From: Bryobacterales bacterium | GTDB taxonomy: Bacteria; Acidobacteriota; Terriglobia; Bryobacterales; UBA6623 | Direction: 5' to 3' | DNA length: 64,000 bases | Assembly: GCA_028819255.1 (NCBI GenBank) | Contig: JAPPMB010000078.1 | Span: 63,649-127,648, forward strand | Shown here: positions 55,127-64,000 of the stretch, piece after piece | How the letters are laid out: every line of letters starts with the position of its first letter | How positions within the stretch are numbered: the first letter of the stretch is position 1 | The notes under the pieces: generated by a model | What the model was told of the DNA's origin: nothing | Databases searched by the model: none | What the model saw: only the letters and a program-made list of their open reading frames with translations | Position numbers and translations under genes: made by a program

Positions 55127-56932
55127 CTAGTCCAGGCGCCTGACGGTCACGAAGTAGGCGCCGTGTGTGCGCCCGTCCGGTGCCTCAAGCCAAGTCCGAA
55201 GCTCGGCCGGACCGGCCTGAAGGTCAGCTTCGAACGAGACTTCAGTTGTTCCGGAAGGGTCCGGTACCTCCTGCTGGCGGTCGACGTCGCCGATCCGCAG
55301 CCGGGCACTCGTCGAATCGATCGCCCTGTTCAGGTAGCGGGGCCAGCGAGACAGCGTGAAGCGGTAGCTGCCCGCAGCGTGCACATCCACAAGCCAGGGC
55401 CAGTTCTCTCGCTTCCGGCGCAGCAAGTGGTTGCGGCTCCATACCGTGTGAGTTCCCGGGGCCTGCCATTCCTGGCTCGTCAGGTCCGTCGGGTTCTCGG
55501 CTTCGTGACCAATGACGATTCGAGTCGGTTGCATGCCGGACTGGATCGATTCGTACCACTGCTCGTGCTCGGCCCGCAGTTCCGCCACTGTCTCGGGATG
55601 GTCTGACGAGACATCAGACGATTGCGACGGATCGCGGCGTATGTCGTAGAGACGGGTTCCCTCGACCAAGCGCCAGCGGGGCGTGAGGACGGCCGACCCG
55701 ATCCAGCGATCGCCCGGCCTGGCGAATCCCGCGCCGCCGTGAATCTGCGAGAACAGAACCCTCCCGAGCAGGGACTCGCCTCGTTGGAGAAGCCCCGCAA
55801 GCGAGAGACCGTCCAGAGCCGGGCCGGACGGACGCTCGAGCCCGCACAGCTCGATCAGGGTGGGCAGGATGTCGATGTGGGCCGCGAGTTCGTCAACGTC
55901 CCTCGGCTCGCCGAGCCTGCCTCCCGGCCAGCGGACGAAAAGGGGAACGCGATGCCCCCCATCAAATGCGGATGATTTGCGGCCGCGCATCCCGGCGTTG
56001 AACCCGGTCGACGGAAGCCCGTCGTTGCCGGAATCGAACCGGGCGCCCCTGGCTGTTCCGTTGTCCGTCAAGAAGACCACGATCGTTCGCTCAGCCAGTC
56101 CGAGACTCTCGATCTTGTCCAGGAACCTGCCCAAGTTCTCGTCGAAGTTCACGACCATTCCCTTGAAGGCGGCGTACTGCCCTGTTTCGCCGGCCGCCTC
56201 GAACGGCTTGCTGTAGCGGTCTGCAACCAGGAAAGGCCCGTGCGGGGCGTTTGTCGCAATGTATGCGAAGAAGGGGCGGTCGGAGTCGGATTCGATGAAC
56301 CGGACCGCTTCGCGGAACCAGACGTCCGTGCAGTATCCCTCGAACTTGGTCCAGCGGTCGTTTACCAGATAGGTGTCATCGAAGTAGTCGTTGCTGAAAT
56401 GGTCCGAGATCTGCGTCACCCCTCCGCACCGATGCCAGACTGCGTGCTGGAAGCCCTTGTCGATCGGCCGGGAGGGGTAGTTGTCGCCGAGATGCCACTT
56501 GCCGAACATGCCCGTCCGATAGCCGCTGGCGGCGAAGATCTGAGCCATGGTCACCTCTCTCGGATGGATCGACGTCCTTCCGTGGGAGGTGCGGTAGGCG
56601 CCTGTTCGTGCGGCATAGCGACCCGTCATCAGGGCGGCCCTGGTCGGTGTGCAGAACGGGCTGACGTGGAAATCGGTCAGGCGCACGGATTGGGAGTGCA
56701 GCCGATCAAGATTCGGGGTCTTCAGATCTGGGTTTCCATGGATGGAAAGGTCGCCGTAGCCCTGATCGTCGGTCATGATGACCACGATGTTCGGAGGTGC
56801 CGCGAGTACGCAGGAAGCCAAGAGGAGGAGCAGAATCCCGCTCTGCGCAGAAACCGGAGAGCGACTCCTCCAGCTGTCTTCGGCCACTGAATGCGGGGAG
56901 GGCCGTTGGCTGATCAGCTGTCGAGACGACAT
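55127..56932 (-). CDS. Sulfatase with C-terminal extra domain
   Basis: A 601-residue sulfatase; ATG 56932 chosen (GTG 56944 also possible). A hydrophobic signal at about 32-42 ends in 'LLASC', a plausible lipobox with Cys41, although the n-region before it is long. 'VIMTDDQGYGDLSIHG' gives the Asp pair at 55-56, CTPTR from Cys94 the formylglycine signature, 'GYRTGMFGKWHLGDNYPSRP' and 'VFLTDNG' further active-site blocks. After the sulfatase fold (to about 460) there is a domain of about 130 residues with 'VDVHAAGSYRFTLSRWP', common in arylsulfatase A-like proteins from Planctomycetes and resembling a carbohydrate-binding beta-sandwich. It is probably periplasmic and acts on sulfated polysaccharide. 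Confidence 0.9.
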   Translation of the reverse strand: MSSRQLISQRPSPHSVAEDSWRSRSPVSAQSGILLLLLASCVLAAPPNIVVIMTDDQGYGDLSIHGNPDLKTPNLDRLHSQSVRLTDFHVSPFCTPTRAALMTGRYAARTGAYRTSHGRTSIHPREVTMAQIFAASGYRTGMFGKWHLGDNYPSRPIDKGFQHAVWHRCGGVTQISDHFSNDYFDDTYLVNDRWTKFEGYCTDVWFREAVRFIESDSDRPFFAYIATNAPHGPFLVADRYSKPFEAAGETGQYAAFKGMVVNFDENLGRFLDKIESLGLAERTIVVFLTDNGTARGARFDSGNDGLPSTGFNAGMRGRKSSAFDGGHRVPLFVRWPGGRLGEPRDVDELAAHIDILPTLIELCGLERPSGPALDGLSLAGLLQRGESLLGRVLFSQIHGGAGFARPGDRWIGSAVLTPRWRLVEGTRLYDIRRDPSQSSDVSSDHPETVAELRAEHEQWYESIQSGMQPTRIVIGHEAENPTDLTSQEWQAPGTHTVWSRNHLLRRKRENWPWLVDVHAAGSYRFTLSRWPRYLNRAIDSTSARLRIGDVDRQQEVPDPSGTTEVSFEADLQAGPAELRTWLEAPDGRTHGAYFVTVRRLD

Positions 56933-57766
56933 CGCTTGTCCCACGTAGCCCGGTTCTTCGAATCCTCGCCGGTGTCGAACTGAACTTCCAGGAGCTCTGC
57001 GAGCCCCGAGGAATCAATTCAGCCTGAGCAGGCCGTCCGCTCGCGATGGCTTGGATAGCCTACCAGAGGAAACGCCCCCCTCATGGCCACCACTGACGTC
57101 TCGCAGGCAGGCCTCAGCGTCGTCCGTGTCGCTCAGCTTCCGGTGGATCTGCTCGGCACGGACCGGAGCGTCCTACCCAATCTCCGCGGGTGTCCGCAGA
57201 GATTCCCTCAATTCGGTCGTTCCGGGCCGGGGCACAAGCCAAACGTCACGGCGGACGCTGCCCACTGGAGAGCAGCCGTTTCCAAGGCACCGACATTGCG
57301 AGCGCTTGCCTCTCCTGCGAGCCGTGGGCCGATAGGCTCTGCAGACTCGAATCCGTGTTTGGATGCCAGCTTGATCGAGCGTCCTTGGCCGGCCTTGGTG
57401 CCGCTGCCGCCTTGGACCGAAGGCGACCGCGAATTCCCGACGTGTTGCCCGCGCGGGCTCTTCCGGACGAACTCCCACCCGGAATCGGTCGTTGCGCCGA
57501 CACTTCAGCGGATCGATTCGCGAGTTCGGAACGGCTCGCCGGAGCCTGCCTCAAATGCGAAGCGCCGAGGTCTCTGTTGCCCAGCCTCTCCTGGCCCTGC
57601 AAAGACCGAGTAAAGAAATGCCGCAGGGAGCCCGTGCCGGCAGATCCGCGTTACTGCGGGCTCCTCACCCCGTCTTGACGAATAGGCGGGGGAACGTAAG
57701 GCCAACGCCGGGGCCCCCGGTGTCGGCGCTTCCTCAACCGGATTGATCCCACGGAGGAGACATCGA
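56933..57766. other. Gene-free interval upstream of two divergent genes
   Basis: It is between the divergent starts of the sulfatase gene and a PQQ-like propeller gene. Frames up to 176 codons exist, but they are Pro/Ser/Arg-rich and unlike any protein. It should contain both promoters; none is clear enough to place. It may include decayed sequence. Confidence 0.45.
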
Positions 57767-59269
57767 ATGAACCGATTTCGATTCGCCATGATCGCCGCAT
57801 CCCTAGGCGCGACGATTTCAATGCCAGCCGCGAACTGGGACCGCTGGAGGGGAGCGGACAACAGCGGCATGGCATCGAGCGTGGCTCCCTTGAGGTGGAG
57901 TGATACGGAGAACATCAAGTGGACGGCTGACATCGCCGGACGGTCGAGTTCCACCCCGATCGTCTGGGGTGACCGGGTGTTTCTGACCACAGCGATTCCG
58001 GTCGAGCCGCGCGCTGAAGCCGCCTCGGAAGCCGGAGTTGCCGAACGTCTCGAACGCCGTCAAGCCCGGCCGGCGGGTGGCGGCGAGTCGGGTCCCGGGA
58101 CTCCCGAGATGCGCGAGAGAGTTCGGGAACTCACCGGCGGCAAGGATCTTTCCGAACTCACCCGCGAGGAACGGCGGGAAGTCATGCGGCGGTTGCGGAG
58201 AAGCGCCCGCGAGCCCAGGGGGCGGCGCGCCGCCGGGGGCGACCCGCGCGCTGTGGAAATCGCCGAGCACAGGTTTGTCGTGATCGCGTTGGACAGGAAC
58301 ACGGGAAAGACGATCTGGGAGCGCACGGCGGTCGTCGCGCGGCCGCACGAGGGTCATCACCGGCGTTACGGGAGTTTCGCTTCGAGTTCGCCCGTCACGG
58401 ACGGCAACTTGGTGTACGCCTGCTTCGGCTCGCGAGGGATCTACGCGTACGACATGGACGGCAACCTTGCCTGGAAGAAGAACTACGGCGTCGAGTTCAA
58501 AATGGCGAACTCCTTCGGCGAGGGCCGGTCTCCCACGCTCCACGGTGACACCCTCGTGCTGGTGTTCGATCACCAGGGCGACTCATTCGTTTCCGCACTG
58601 GACAAGCGGACCGGAGAGGAGCTCTGGCGCCGCGACCGCGACGAGCGGAGCGCATGGTCCCAGCCCCTGGTCGTGGAGCACGCCGGCCGGACGCAGGCGA
58701 TCGTCGCGGCCTCCGGCAAGATCCAGAGCTTCGACATCGAGACCGGGGACGTGATCTGGGAGTGCGCGGGACTCGGTTCCAACGTCATCCCGGCAGTCGT
58801 TCGCGACGGCGATGTAGTGTACGCGATGAGCGGTCACCGTGATCCCAATCTCTTGGCGATTCGCTTGGGAGGGGAAGGCGACATCACCGAATCCGACTAC
58901 GTGCTGTGGACCAACCAGCGTGGCAACTCCTACACGGCCTCGCCTGTCATCGACGGAGGCATTCTCTATTTCGTAACCGACCGCGGCATGCTTAGTGCCC
59001 TCGACGCGAAGACCGGGCGGCCCCACTACCTGCAGCAGCGGCTTCCTGGCATGTATTCGCTCAAGGCGTCTCCAATCGGCGCTGCCGGAAGGCTCTACAT
59101 CGCGACCGAGCAAGGGGACGTGGTTGTGGTTGGCCTCGGGGGAGAATTCGAGGTTCTGGCGACCAACACCATCGAGGGAGAGTTCTTCATGGCGTCGCCA
59201 GTAGTCGTTGACGGAGAAATGCTTCTTCGAGGGCGGAGCAAGCTCTACGCGATCAGCGCAAAGGACTGA
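57767..59269 (+). CDS. PQQ-like beta-propeller protein (BamB-type repeats), secreted
   Basis: A 500-residue protein. Signal peptide 'MNRFRFAMIAASLGATISMPA' starts at ATG 57767 with GGAGGAGA upstream. It then shows PQQ-like propeller blades, for example 'TPIVWGDRVFLTTAI', 'FVVIALDRNTGKTIWERT', 'SFVSALDKRTGEELWRR', 'KIQSFDIETGDVIWECAG' and 'LSALDAKTGRPHYL'. A charged insertion at about 90-155 (rich in Glu and Arg) interrupts the first blades. PQQ-binding catalytic residues are not evident, so it is probably a structural or ligand-binding propeller, as is usual for Planctomycete/Acidobacteria family members beside sulfatases. Function not known. Confidence 0.85.
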   Translation: MNRFRFAMIAASLGATISMPAANWDRWRGADNSGMASSVAPLRWSDTENIKWTADIAGRSSSTPIVWGDRVFLTTAIPVEPRAEAASEAGVAERLERRQARPAGGGESGPGTPEMRERVRELTGGKDLSELTREERREVMRRLRRSAREPRGRRAAGGDPRAVEIAEHRFVVIALDRNTGKTIWERTAVVARPHEGHHRRYGSFASSSPVTDGNLVYACFGSRGIYAYDMDGNLAWKKNYGVEFKMANSFGEGRSPTLHGDTLVLVFDHQGDSFVSALDKRTGEELWRRDRDERSAWSQPLVVEHAGRTQAIVAASGKIQSFDIETGDVIWECAGLGSNVIPAVVRDGDVVYAMSGHRDPNLLAIRLGGEGDITESDYVLWTNQRGNSYTASPVIDGGILYFVTDRGMLSALDAKTGRPHYLQQRLPGMYSLKASPIGAAGRLYIATEQGDVVVVGLGGEFEVLATNTIEGEFFMASPVVVDGEMLLRGRSKLYAISAKD

Positions 59270-59668
59270 TTGGATCCAAGGTCTGGAGAGGCTTGCCACA
59301 GACCAATTTGGGCAACTCTTAGAGCCTCTACCCAGTTCGACACGACGCTCGTCCGCCCGGTCTCACCGCGTTCGAGGCGTCGGAAACCGGCACCCTCATA
59401 CGTCGCGTCCCGTAAATCTGCTCTAAGGCATCGCGGGTGGCTTGACAAACATTTCCGGTGCGCCCATACTGTGGCCGGTGGTTCCGAGTCCTACCGTTCG
59501 CGGCTCTCGTTTCGGCCCAAGGCCCGCAGGCCTTGGTCCGGGATGGACATTCAGAATGATCGTTGCCGACACAAGTTGATTCGGTCGTTGATTCTGGTCT
59601 GGGAAATGTAGGTCTCGAGAGTGCGCCGCCCTATTCGCCGAAGCATCTGACCGACACGGGAGGTACTT
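59270..59668 (+). other. Intergenic leader region of the TonB receptor
   Basis: No gene found. It holds the promoter given separately and a 5' leader of about 190 bp before the receptor start, long enough for post-transcriptional control, but I saw no riboswitch-like conserved pattern. Confidence 0.5.
59442..59470 (+). promoter_or_regulatory. Sigma-70-type promoter of the TonB receptor gene
   Basis: A perfect -35 box TTGACA (59442-59447), a 17-bp spacer and a -10 box CATACT (59465-59470) with four of six consensus bases. Position and strand suit the TonB receptor gene that starts at 59669. The perfect -35 and exact spacing make this the best promoter in the window. Transcription would begin near 59477. 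Confidence 0.6.
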
Positions 59669-62600
59669 ATGAGAGTCGACCTGGCAATTCTTGGAGCCCG
59701 TCCCCTCCTCCTGTGCCTCACGGTGTTGTTAGCCCCTTCCGTACTGTCCGGACAGACATCGTTCGGCACGGTTCTCGGAACTGTGACGGACCAGTCGGCC
59801 GCTGCCATTCCTGCCGCAGCGGTGACCGTGACCAACGAGGAAACAGGTGTAAGTCGGGAGGTGCAAACAGGCCAGGACGGGGGATACAGAGTCCCGTCTC
59901 TCCTGCCTGGAGTTTACTCGGTGAGGGCGGAGCAGGACGGCTTCCAAGCGACCGAGATCACCGGCGTCGAACTCCAAGTGGCCCGGGCCGTGAGCGTCAA
60001 CGTGGTGTTGGAGCTGGGCGCGGTCACGGAAACCGTGGAGGTGGTCGCGGCAACCCCGCTGCTGGACACTGCCGATGCGACCGTCGGGACCGTTGTCAAC
60101 AACGACAGCGTGGTCAGCCTGCCGCTGAACGGCCGAAGCTACACGGACCTGATTCTGCTGGTTCCCGGATCCGTCCCCCGGGGCAAGCTCTTTGCCATTT
60201 CAGGCGGGCACAACTTCAGCGTCAGCGGCAACAGCCCGGACGTCAACAACTTCACGTTGGACGGCATTCAGAACAACGATCTGTTCTTCAAGGCATTCGG
60301 CACTGAGCCTTCCATCGACGCCATCCGGGAATTCAGGGTGCAGACGAATATCACGTCTGCGGAATTCGGCTCCGGTGCCGGTGCCAACGTCGCCGTGGCC
60401 CTCAAGTCGGGAACCAATGAACTTCACGGTTCGTTCTTCGAGTTCCTTCGCAACGACAAGCTCGACGCCAACGACTTCTTCCGCAATGCGCGCGGAGCGG
60501 GCAAGCCCGCTTTTCGTCAGAACCAGTGGGGAATGGTGCTGGGTGGTCCGGTGAAGATCCCGGGAGTCTACGACGGTAGGAACAAGTCGTTCTGGCTGTT
60601 CAACTACGAGGGGTACAAGGTTCGTCGAGCGTCGACGCTGCTCGCGACTGTCCCCACGCGGGCCCAGCTGGGCGGTGACCTGCAGGATCTGGAACCCATC
60701 TTCGATCCCGCTACCAGTCGACTGGATCCTGCCTCCGGCCTGGTCATCCGGGATCGACTCACCTGCAACGGGACCCCCAACGTCATCTGCCCGAATCGAA
60801 TCCATTCGGCCACTGCGGCCTGGGCGGATATCGTCTTTCCGGACACGGATGTGCCGGGGGGCAGCAACATAGTGAACACCAATCCCCGCCAGCTGGACCA
60901 ATACCAGCTGAACATGCGCGGCGACTACCGGGCGACCGACGATCTGAGTTTCTTCTTGCGCTATTCGCCCTCCATCGCTCAGGAAGCCGTCCCGCAGGGA
61001 TTGCCTTCAATGGCGACGATCACGTCCCAGCGGTTCCACAATGCAGTGATCAGCGGGACCTATGTGCCGACCCCGACCACCGTGATCGACGCCAAGGTCG
61101 GCTTCAACCGCACTGGAGTCCTGCAAGCGGCTTCCAATCCCGGTCCGGGAGCCGCTGCGTTCCTTCAGCAGCACCCGCTCCAGGGCGTGATCGTCAAGAG
61201 TCCATCCCATCCTCTGTTTCCAGGCCTGACGCTCGGCGAGGGCTTCACCGGCACGTTTTCGTCCGGAACCCTCTCGCCGACCAACGACATGCAGTACCTG
61301 TTCAAGGTTTCGCACGTCAGGGGAAGACACACGATCAAGGCGGGCTTCAGCATCGACAACATCTGGGGCGTTCACGACAACCTCAACGAGACCGGTTTCA
61401 GTTTCACGCGATTCGCAACGGCAGACCCCCAGAACGCGATCAGCACGGGGTCCTCGCTGGCGTCATTCCTTCTGGGCCTGCCGGATGGGGGAAATCGAAG
61501 GCTGGGCGACACGGCCATGGACAGCATCTGGAACATGTACCACTTCTATGTCAACGACGACTTCCGGGTGGCTCCGCGACTGATCCTCAATCTCGGACTC
61601 CGATACGAGTACACCGAACTGCCTAGGGAAAGGAACGATCGCCTGTCCCAGTTCGACAGGCACGACGGCAAGTTCATCTGGGCCGGCGTCAACCCGGTGA
61701 CAGGCGAGCCCTCGAATACGATTCCCACGATCCGCGAGCCCGACTACAACAATTTCGCGCCCCGCGTGGGCCTGGCGTTCACCCCCGATGACAAGACCAC
61801 CGTGCGGGCCGGGTACGGCGTTTTCTTCATCCACAACTACCTTTGGGAGCTGCAGGCCCATCGGGGCCAGTGGCCCTATGCGCTGAGCGAGGGTGTCAGC
61901 GTGCTCAATCGTGGAACTGACTTGACGCCCATCGACACGATGTTCTCGGCCGACACTTCCGTCACTCCGGGCACGACGCCGAGCTTGCTCTGGTCTGCGG
62001 ACCGCAAGGATCGGTTTGGCCACACTCAGCAATGGAATGTTGGAGTGCAGCGGGAACTCGCTGACGAACTCATGCTCGAAGTCGGTTATGTTGGGAGCAA
62101 GGGCACGAAGGTGCCGATCTTTTCGTTCCAGAATCTTCCGCCTCCGGGGCCTGGTGTGGTGGGCTGTCCGCCCACGCCGTGCCCGGAAGGCCAGGAACAT
62201 CCGCGGCCCTTTCCGATAAACAACACCTTCATGATCGTGGGAGAGAACAAGGCCACTTCCAACTATCACTCGCTTCAAGTGAAACTCGAGAAGCGCTTCT
62301 CAAGCGGTCTGCAGTTCCTCGGGTCCTACGCTTGGGGCCACCACATCGATGTCGGAGGGAGCGGGAACAGCACGCAGAGCTTCCCGCAAGATCAACGCAA
62401 CCTGAGGGGGGATCGTGCGAGTGGATTCGCCGATTTCCGTCACATATTCTCCGGCAGCTACCTGTACGAGCTGCCGTTCGGCAAGGGAAAGCGGTTCCTC
62501 TCGGATGCGTCCGGTTTCGTGAACAGCGTACTGGGCGGCTGGGCGGTGAGCGGGATCACAAGGTATAACACCGGTCCTCCCGTCAACGTTACGATCGACT

Positions 62601-62995
62601 TCGACCGGGCCAACATCGGTTTCGGCTCGTTTCAGCGCCCGGACCGAGTCCTCGACAAGCCCGCAAGAGTGCGAAGCTCCGGGGACAAGACCGAGGGATG
62701 GCTCAACCCGGAAGCCTTCGCCTTGCCGGAGCAGTACAAGTTCGGGAATCTGGGCCGCAACACGGAGAGGGGGCCGATGCTCGCGAACTGGGACATCATC
62801 TTCTTCAAGAACTTCGCGTTGCCCGGAGAGAAGCTGACGCTCCAGTTCCGCACCGAGTTCTTCAACGCCTTCAACACTGTGAACCTGGCCAACCCCAGCT
62901 CCGGATCCTTCACGCGGAATCCCAACTTCGGTCGCATTCTTGCAACGCAGAATGCGGCCCGACAGATACAGTTTGCTCTGAAGTTGCTTTTCTGA
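59669..62995 (+). CDS. TonB-dependent receptor with N-terminal carboxypeptidase-regulatory-like domain (Oar-like)
   Basis: A 1108-residue outer-membrane protein, start ATG 59669 with GGGAGG upstream. After a signal peptide (about 1-30) comes an Ig-like carboxypeptidase-regulatory domain ('GTVLGTVTDQSAAAIPAAAV', 'SREVQTGQDGGYRVPSLLPG'), then a plug domain ('VVSLPLNGRSYTDLILLVPG', 'NNFTLDGIQNNDLFF', 'AIREFRVQTN'), then a large barrel ending in Phe ('QIQFALKLLF'), the terminal residue for outer-membrane insertion. Oar-like receptors are highly expanded in Acidobacteria and take up unknown large molecules, probably oligosaccharides, using TonB energy. Context with sulfatase and quinoprotein genes supports a carbohydrate role. 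A promoter lies at 59442-59470. Confidence 0.93.
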   Translation: MRVDLAILGARPLLLCLTVLLAPSVLSGQTSFGTVLGTVTDQSAAAIPAAAVTVTNEETGVSREVQTGQDGGYRVPSLLPGVYSVRAEQDGFQATEITGVELQVARAVSVNVVLELGAVTETVEVVAATPLLDTADATVGTVVNNDSVVSLPLNGRSYTDLILLVPGSVPRGKLFAISGGHNFSVSGNSPDVNNFTLDGIQNNDLFFKAFGTEPSIDAIREFRVQTNITSAEFGSGAGANVAVALKSGTNELHGSFFEFLRNDKLDANDFFRNARGAGKPAFRQNQWGMVLGGPVKIPGVYDGRNKSFWLFNYEGYKVRRASTLLATVPTRAQLGGDLQDLEPIFDPATSRLDPASGLVIRDRLTCNGTPNVICPNRIHSATAAWADIVFPDTDVPGGSNIVNTNPRQLDQYQLNMRGDYRATDDLSFFLRYSPSIAQEAVPQGLPSMATITSQRFHNAVISGTYVPTPTTVIDAKVGFNRTGVLQAASNPGPGAAAFLQQHPLQGVIVKSPSHPLFPGLTLGEGFTGTFSSGTLSPTNDMQYLFKVSHVRGRHTIKAGFSIDNIWGVHDNLNETGFSFTRFATADPQNAISTGSSLASFLLGLPDGGNRRLGDTAMDSIWNMYHFYVNDDFRVAPRLILNLGLRYEYTELPRERNDRLSQFDRHDGKFIWAGVNPVTGEPSNTIPTIREPDYNNFAPRVGLAFTPDDKTTVRAGYGVFFIHNYLWELQAHRGQWPYALSEGVSVLNRGTDLTPIDTMFSADTSVTPGTTPSLLWSADRKDRFGHTQQWNVGVQRELADELMLEVGYVGSKGTKVPIFSFQNLPPPGPGVVGCPPTPCPEGQEHPRPFPINNTFMIVGENKATSNYHSLQVKLEKRFSSGLQFLGSYAWGHHIDVGGSGNSTQSFPQDQRNLRGDRASGFADFRHIFSGSYLYELPFGKGKRFLSDASGFVNSVLGGWAVSGITRYNTGPPVNVTIDFDRANIGFGSFQRPDRVLDKPARVRSSGDKTEGWLNPEAFALPEQYKFGNLGRNTERGPMLANWDIIFFKNFALPGEKLTLQFRTEFFNAFNTVNLANPSSGSFTRNPNFGRILATQNAARQIQFALKLLF

Positions 62996-63436
62996 CTCCC
63001 GGATGGGGCCGCCGGCGCCTGCGCGGCTGCCTGGCTTCGGGATGCGGCCAACTGTGCGAAACTTCGCAGCAGGGACCGTCACCAATCGATGCACGCACGC
63101 AATGCTTCAGGCCGCGACCGGCAGGTGCGGTGCGCTGCAACCCGCCGAGCGTTCCCGGAACGGCTTGCCGAGGGGACGGGCCGTCCTGTTCCGCTCTTGT
63201 TCGGCGCGGATGTCGCCCCGAGTTCCTGCCCGGGAAGTCCTCCCCTGGCACCGGTGGGCGAGATCTCAAAGCATCCCAGGGAGGGGGATTGTGTCGGTGC
63301 CCCGCCTGGCCGAATTCCGCTCCCAGCGTCCCGCCACAGGGCGAGTGGGCGAGCGCGGGCCGGCCGCGGATCGAGCCGGCCGTACGCGGGCCGCATCACA
63401 CCTATTCGCCCAGCCGCCGTCTCGGTCACGTCCCGA
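62996..63436 (+). other. Gene-free interval before the quinoprotein
   Basis: Open frames on both strands give low-complexity Arg/Pro-rich products without motifs. A terminator for the receptor gene and the quinoprotein promoter are expected here, but I could not identify either. Confidence 0.45.
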
Positions 63437-64000
63437 TTGCCGTCCGTGGCGTCCGTGCTGGCCCTCACGCTGCTGTTGACAGCCGCATGCAGCCCGGAGG
63501 TCGGTCGGTCCCATCGCGGCTGGAGAGCCTATGGCGGCGGCCCTGAGAACATCCAGTACTCCACCCTGGATCAGATCAACCGCGAGAACGTCCATCAGCT
63601 GGAGGTTGCCTGGAGCTTCGACACCGGCGATGCGTTTCCAGGCTCAGAGCTGCAATGCAACCCGATCGTGATCGATGGGGTGCTGTTCGCCACCACTCCC
63701 CGCCTGCGACTCATAGCTCTTGACGCATCCACGGGGGAACTGCGATGGAGCTTCGACCCGAGCGGAGGCCAGATGTCTGACCGCATGCGCCGCAACCGTG
63801 GCGTCACCTGGTGGAGCGATGGAAAGATCGAGCGGCTGTTCTTCGTTTACGAACACTTCCTCCTTGCCGTGGACCCTCGGACCGGGAAGCCAGTTCAAGG
63901 CTTCGGCGATGCGGGGCGGGTCGATCTTCGGGACGGCCTTGGGCGCAACCCTGAGACCGTCTCCATCTCGGCGAACACGCCCGGTGTGGTCTACCGCGAC
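63437..64000 (+). CDS. Quinoprotein (PQQ-dependent dehydrogenase), lipoprotein; 3' end outside window
   Basis: The frame is open from 63437 (TTG) or 63446 (GTG) to the window end, so only about 188 residues are seen. A hydrophobic segment 'ASVLALTLLLTAAC' ends in a lipobox Cys, so it should be lipid-anchored. The mature part reads 'WRAYGGGPENIQYSTLDQIN', 'VAWSFDTGDAF', 'LIALDASTGELRWSFDP', 'LLAVDPRTGKPVQGFGDAG' and 'VSISANTPGVVYRD', the first blades of a PQQ-dependent glucose/alcohol dehydrogenase. It is of the same type as the broken copy at 47455-49407 and might have replaced it. Catalytic residues lie beyond the window. Confidence 0.82.
   Translation, partial: MPSVASVLALTLLLTAACSPEVGRSHRGWRAYGGGPENIQYSTLDQINRENVHQLEVAWSFDTGDAFPGSELQCNPIVIDGVLFATTPRLRLIALDASTGELRWSFDPSGGQMSDRMRRNRGVTWWSDGKIERLFFVYEHFLLAVDPRTGKPVQGFGDAGRVDLRDGLGRNPETVSISANTPGVVYRD

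Overview
The window looks like chromosome from a high-GC member of the Acidobacteriota, probably near the Bryobacterales/Solibacter group. The evidence is gene content: a subtilisin-like protein with a C-terminal TIGR03437-type domain (common in Solibacter relatives), an ADOP-type duplicated permease (a family named for Acidobacteria), an Oar-like TonB receptor with an N-terminal carboxypeptidase-regulatory-like domain, a PSD1/DUF1549-DUF1553 cytochrome with its DUF1501 partner, and a CRTAC1/UnbV protein. No rRNA, tRNA, CRISPR array or intact insertion sequence was seen.

Layout. 1-4391: end of a Gfo/Idh/MocA oxidoreductase, then a PSD1 cytochrome-DUF1501 pair. 4416-5830: an overlapping two-gene unit, a GIY-YIG-like nuclease and a YaaA/DUF6884-like protein, AT-richer than its flanks. 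6057-13759: three sulfatases, an exported-looking 2-hydroxyacid dehydrogenase and a CRTAC1 protein. 14035-21304: GntR regulator, ABC ATPase and permease (all overlapping by ATGA), a class C beta-lactamase-like hydrolase, and a clearly AT-rich ADOP permease. 21867-28254: sialidase-like protein, sugar transporter and large S8 peptidase. 28451-30101: DnaQ-like exonuclease and a higBA toxin-antitoxin pair. 30832-35627 (minus): bioB-bioF-bioD, then a small ribbon-helix-helix protein, a membrane protein and a PfkB kinase. 35884-37605: phosphoglucose isomerase. 39508-43512: acyl-CoA dehydrogenase, MaoC hydratase, CitE-like lyase and class III aminotransferase. 43572-47185: M48 and M1 metallopeptidases. 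52461-53192: nucleotidyltransferase plus small partner. 53793-64000: PHP-domain protein, fourth sulfatase, PQQ-like propeller protein, TonB receptor and the start of a lipoprotein quinoprotein.

From 37.8 to about 53.6 kb many genes are broken. A vapBC pair has a frameshifted antitoxin and a toxin with an amber codon. A five-bladed-propeller glycosidase-like gene is in pieces in three frames. A SulP transporter and a PQQ dehydrogenase that overlap by ATGA carry three in-frame stop codons between them while their frames are otherwise intact. A likely transposase fragment lies at 53.3 kb. Together this suggests recent gene decay.

The overall theme is use of sulfated or sialylated polysaccharides: four sulfatases, a sialidase-like protein, an outer-membrane TonB receptor, a sugar porter, a sugar kinase and periplasmic quinoproteins. 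The most promising little-described units are the GIY-YIG + YaaA-like pair, the ribbon-helix-helix + membrane protein pair behind the biotin genes, and the nucleotidyltransferase + small protein pair. Functions are inferred from motifs recognised by eye; no database search was run.
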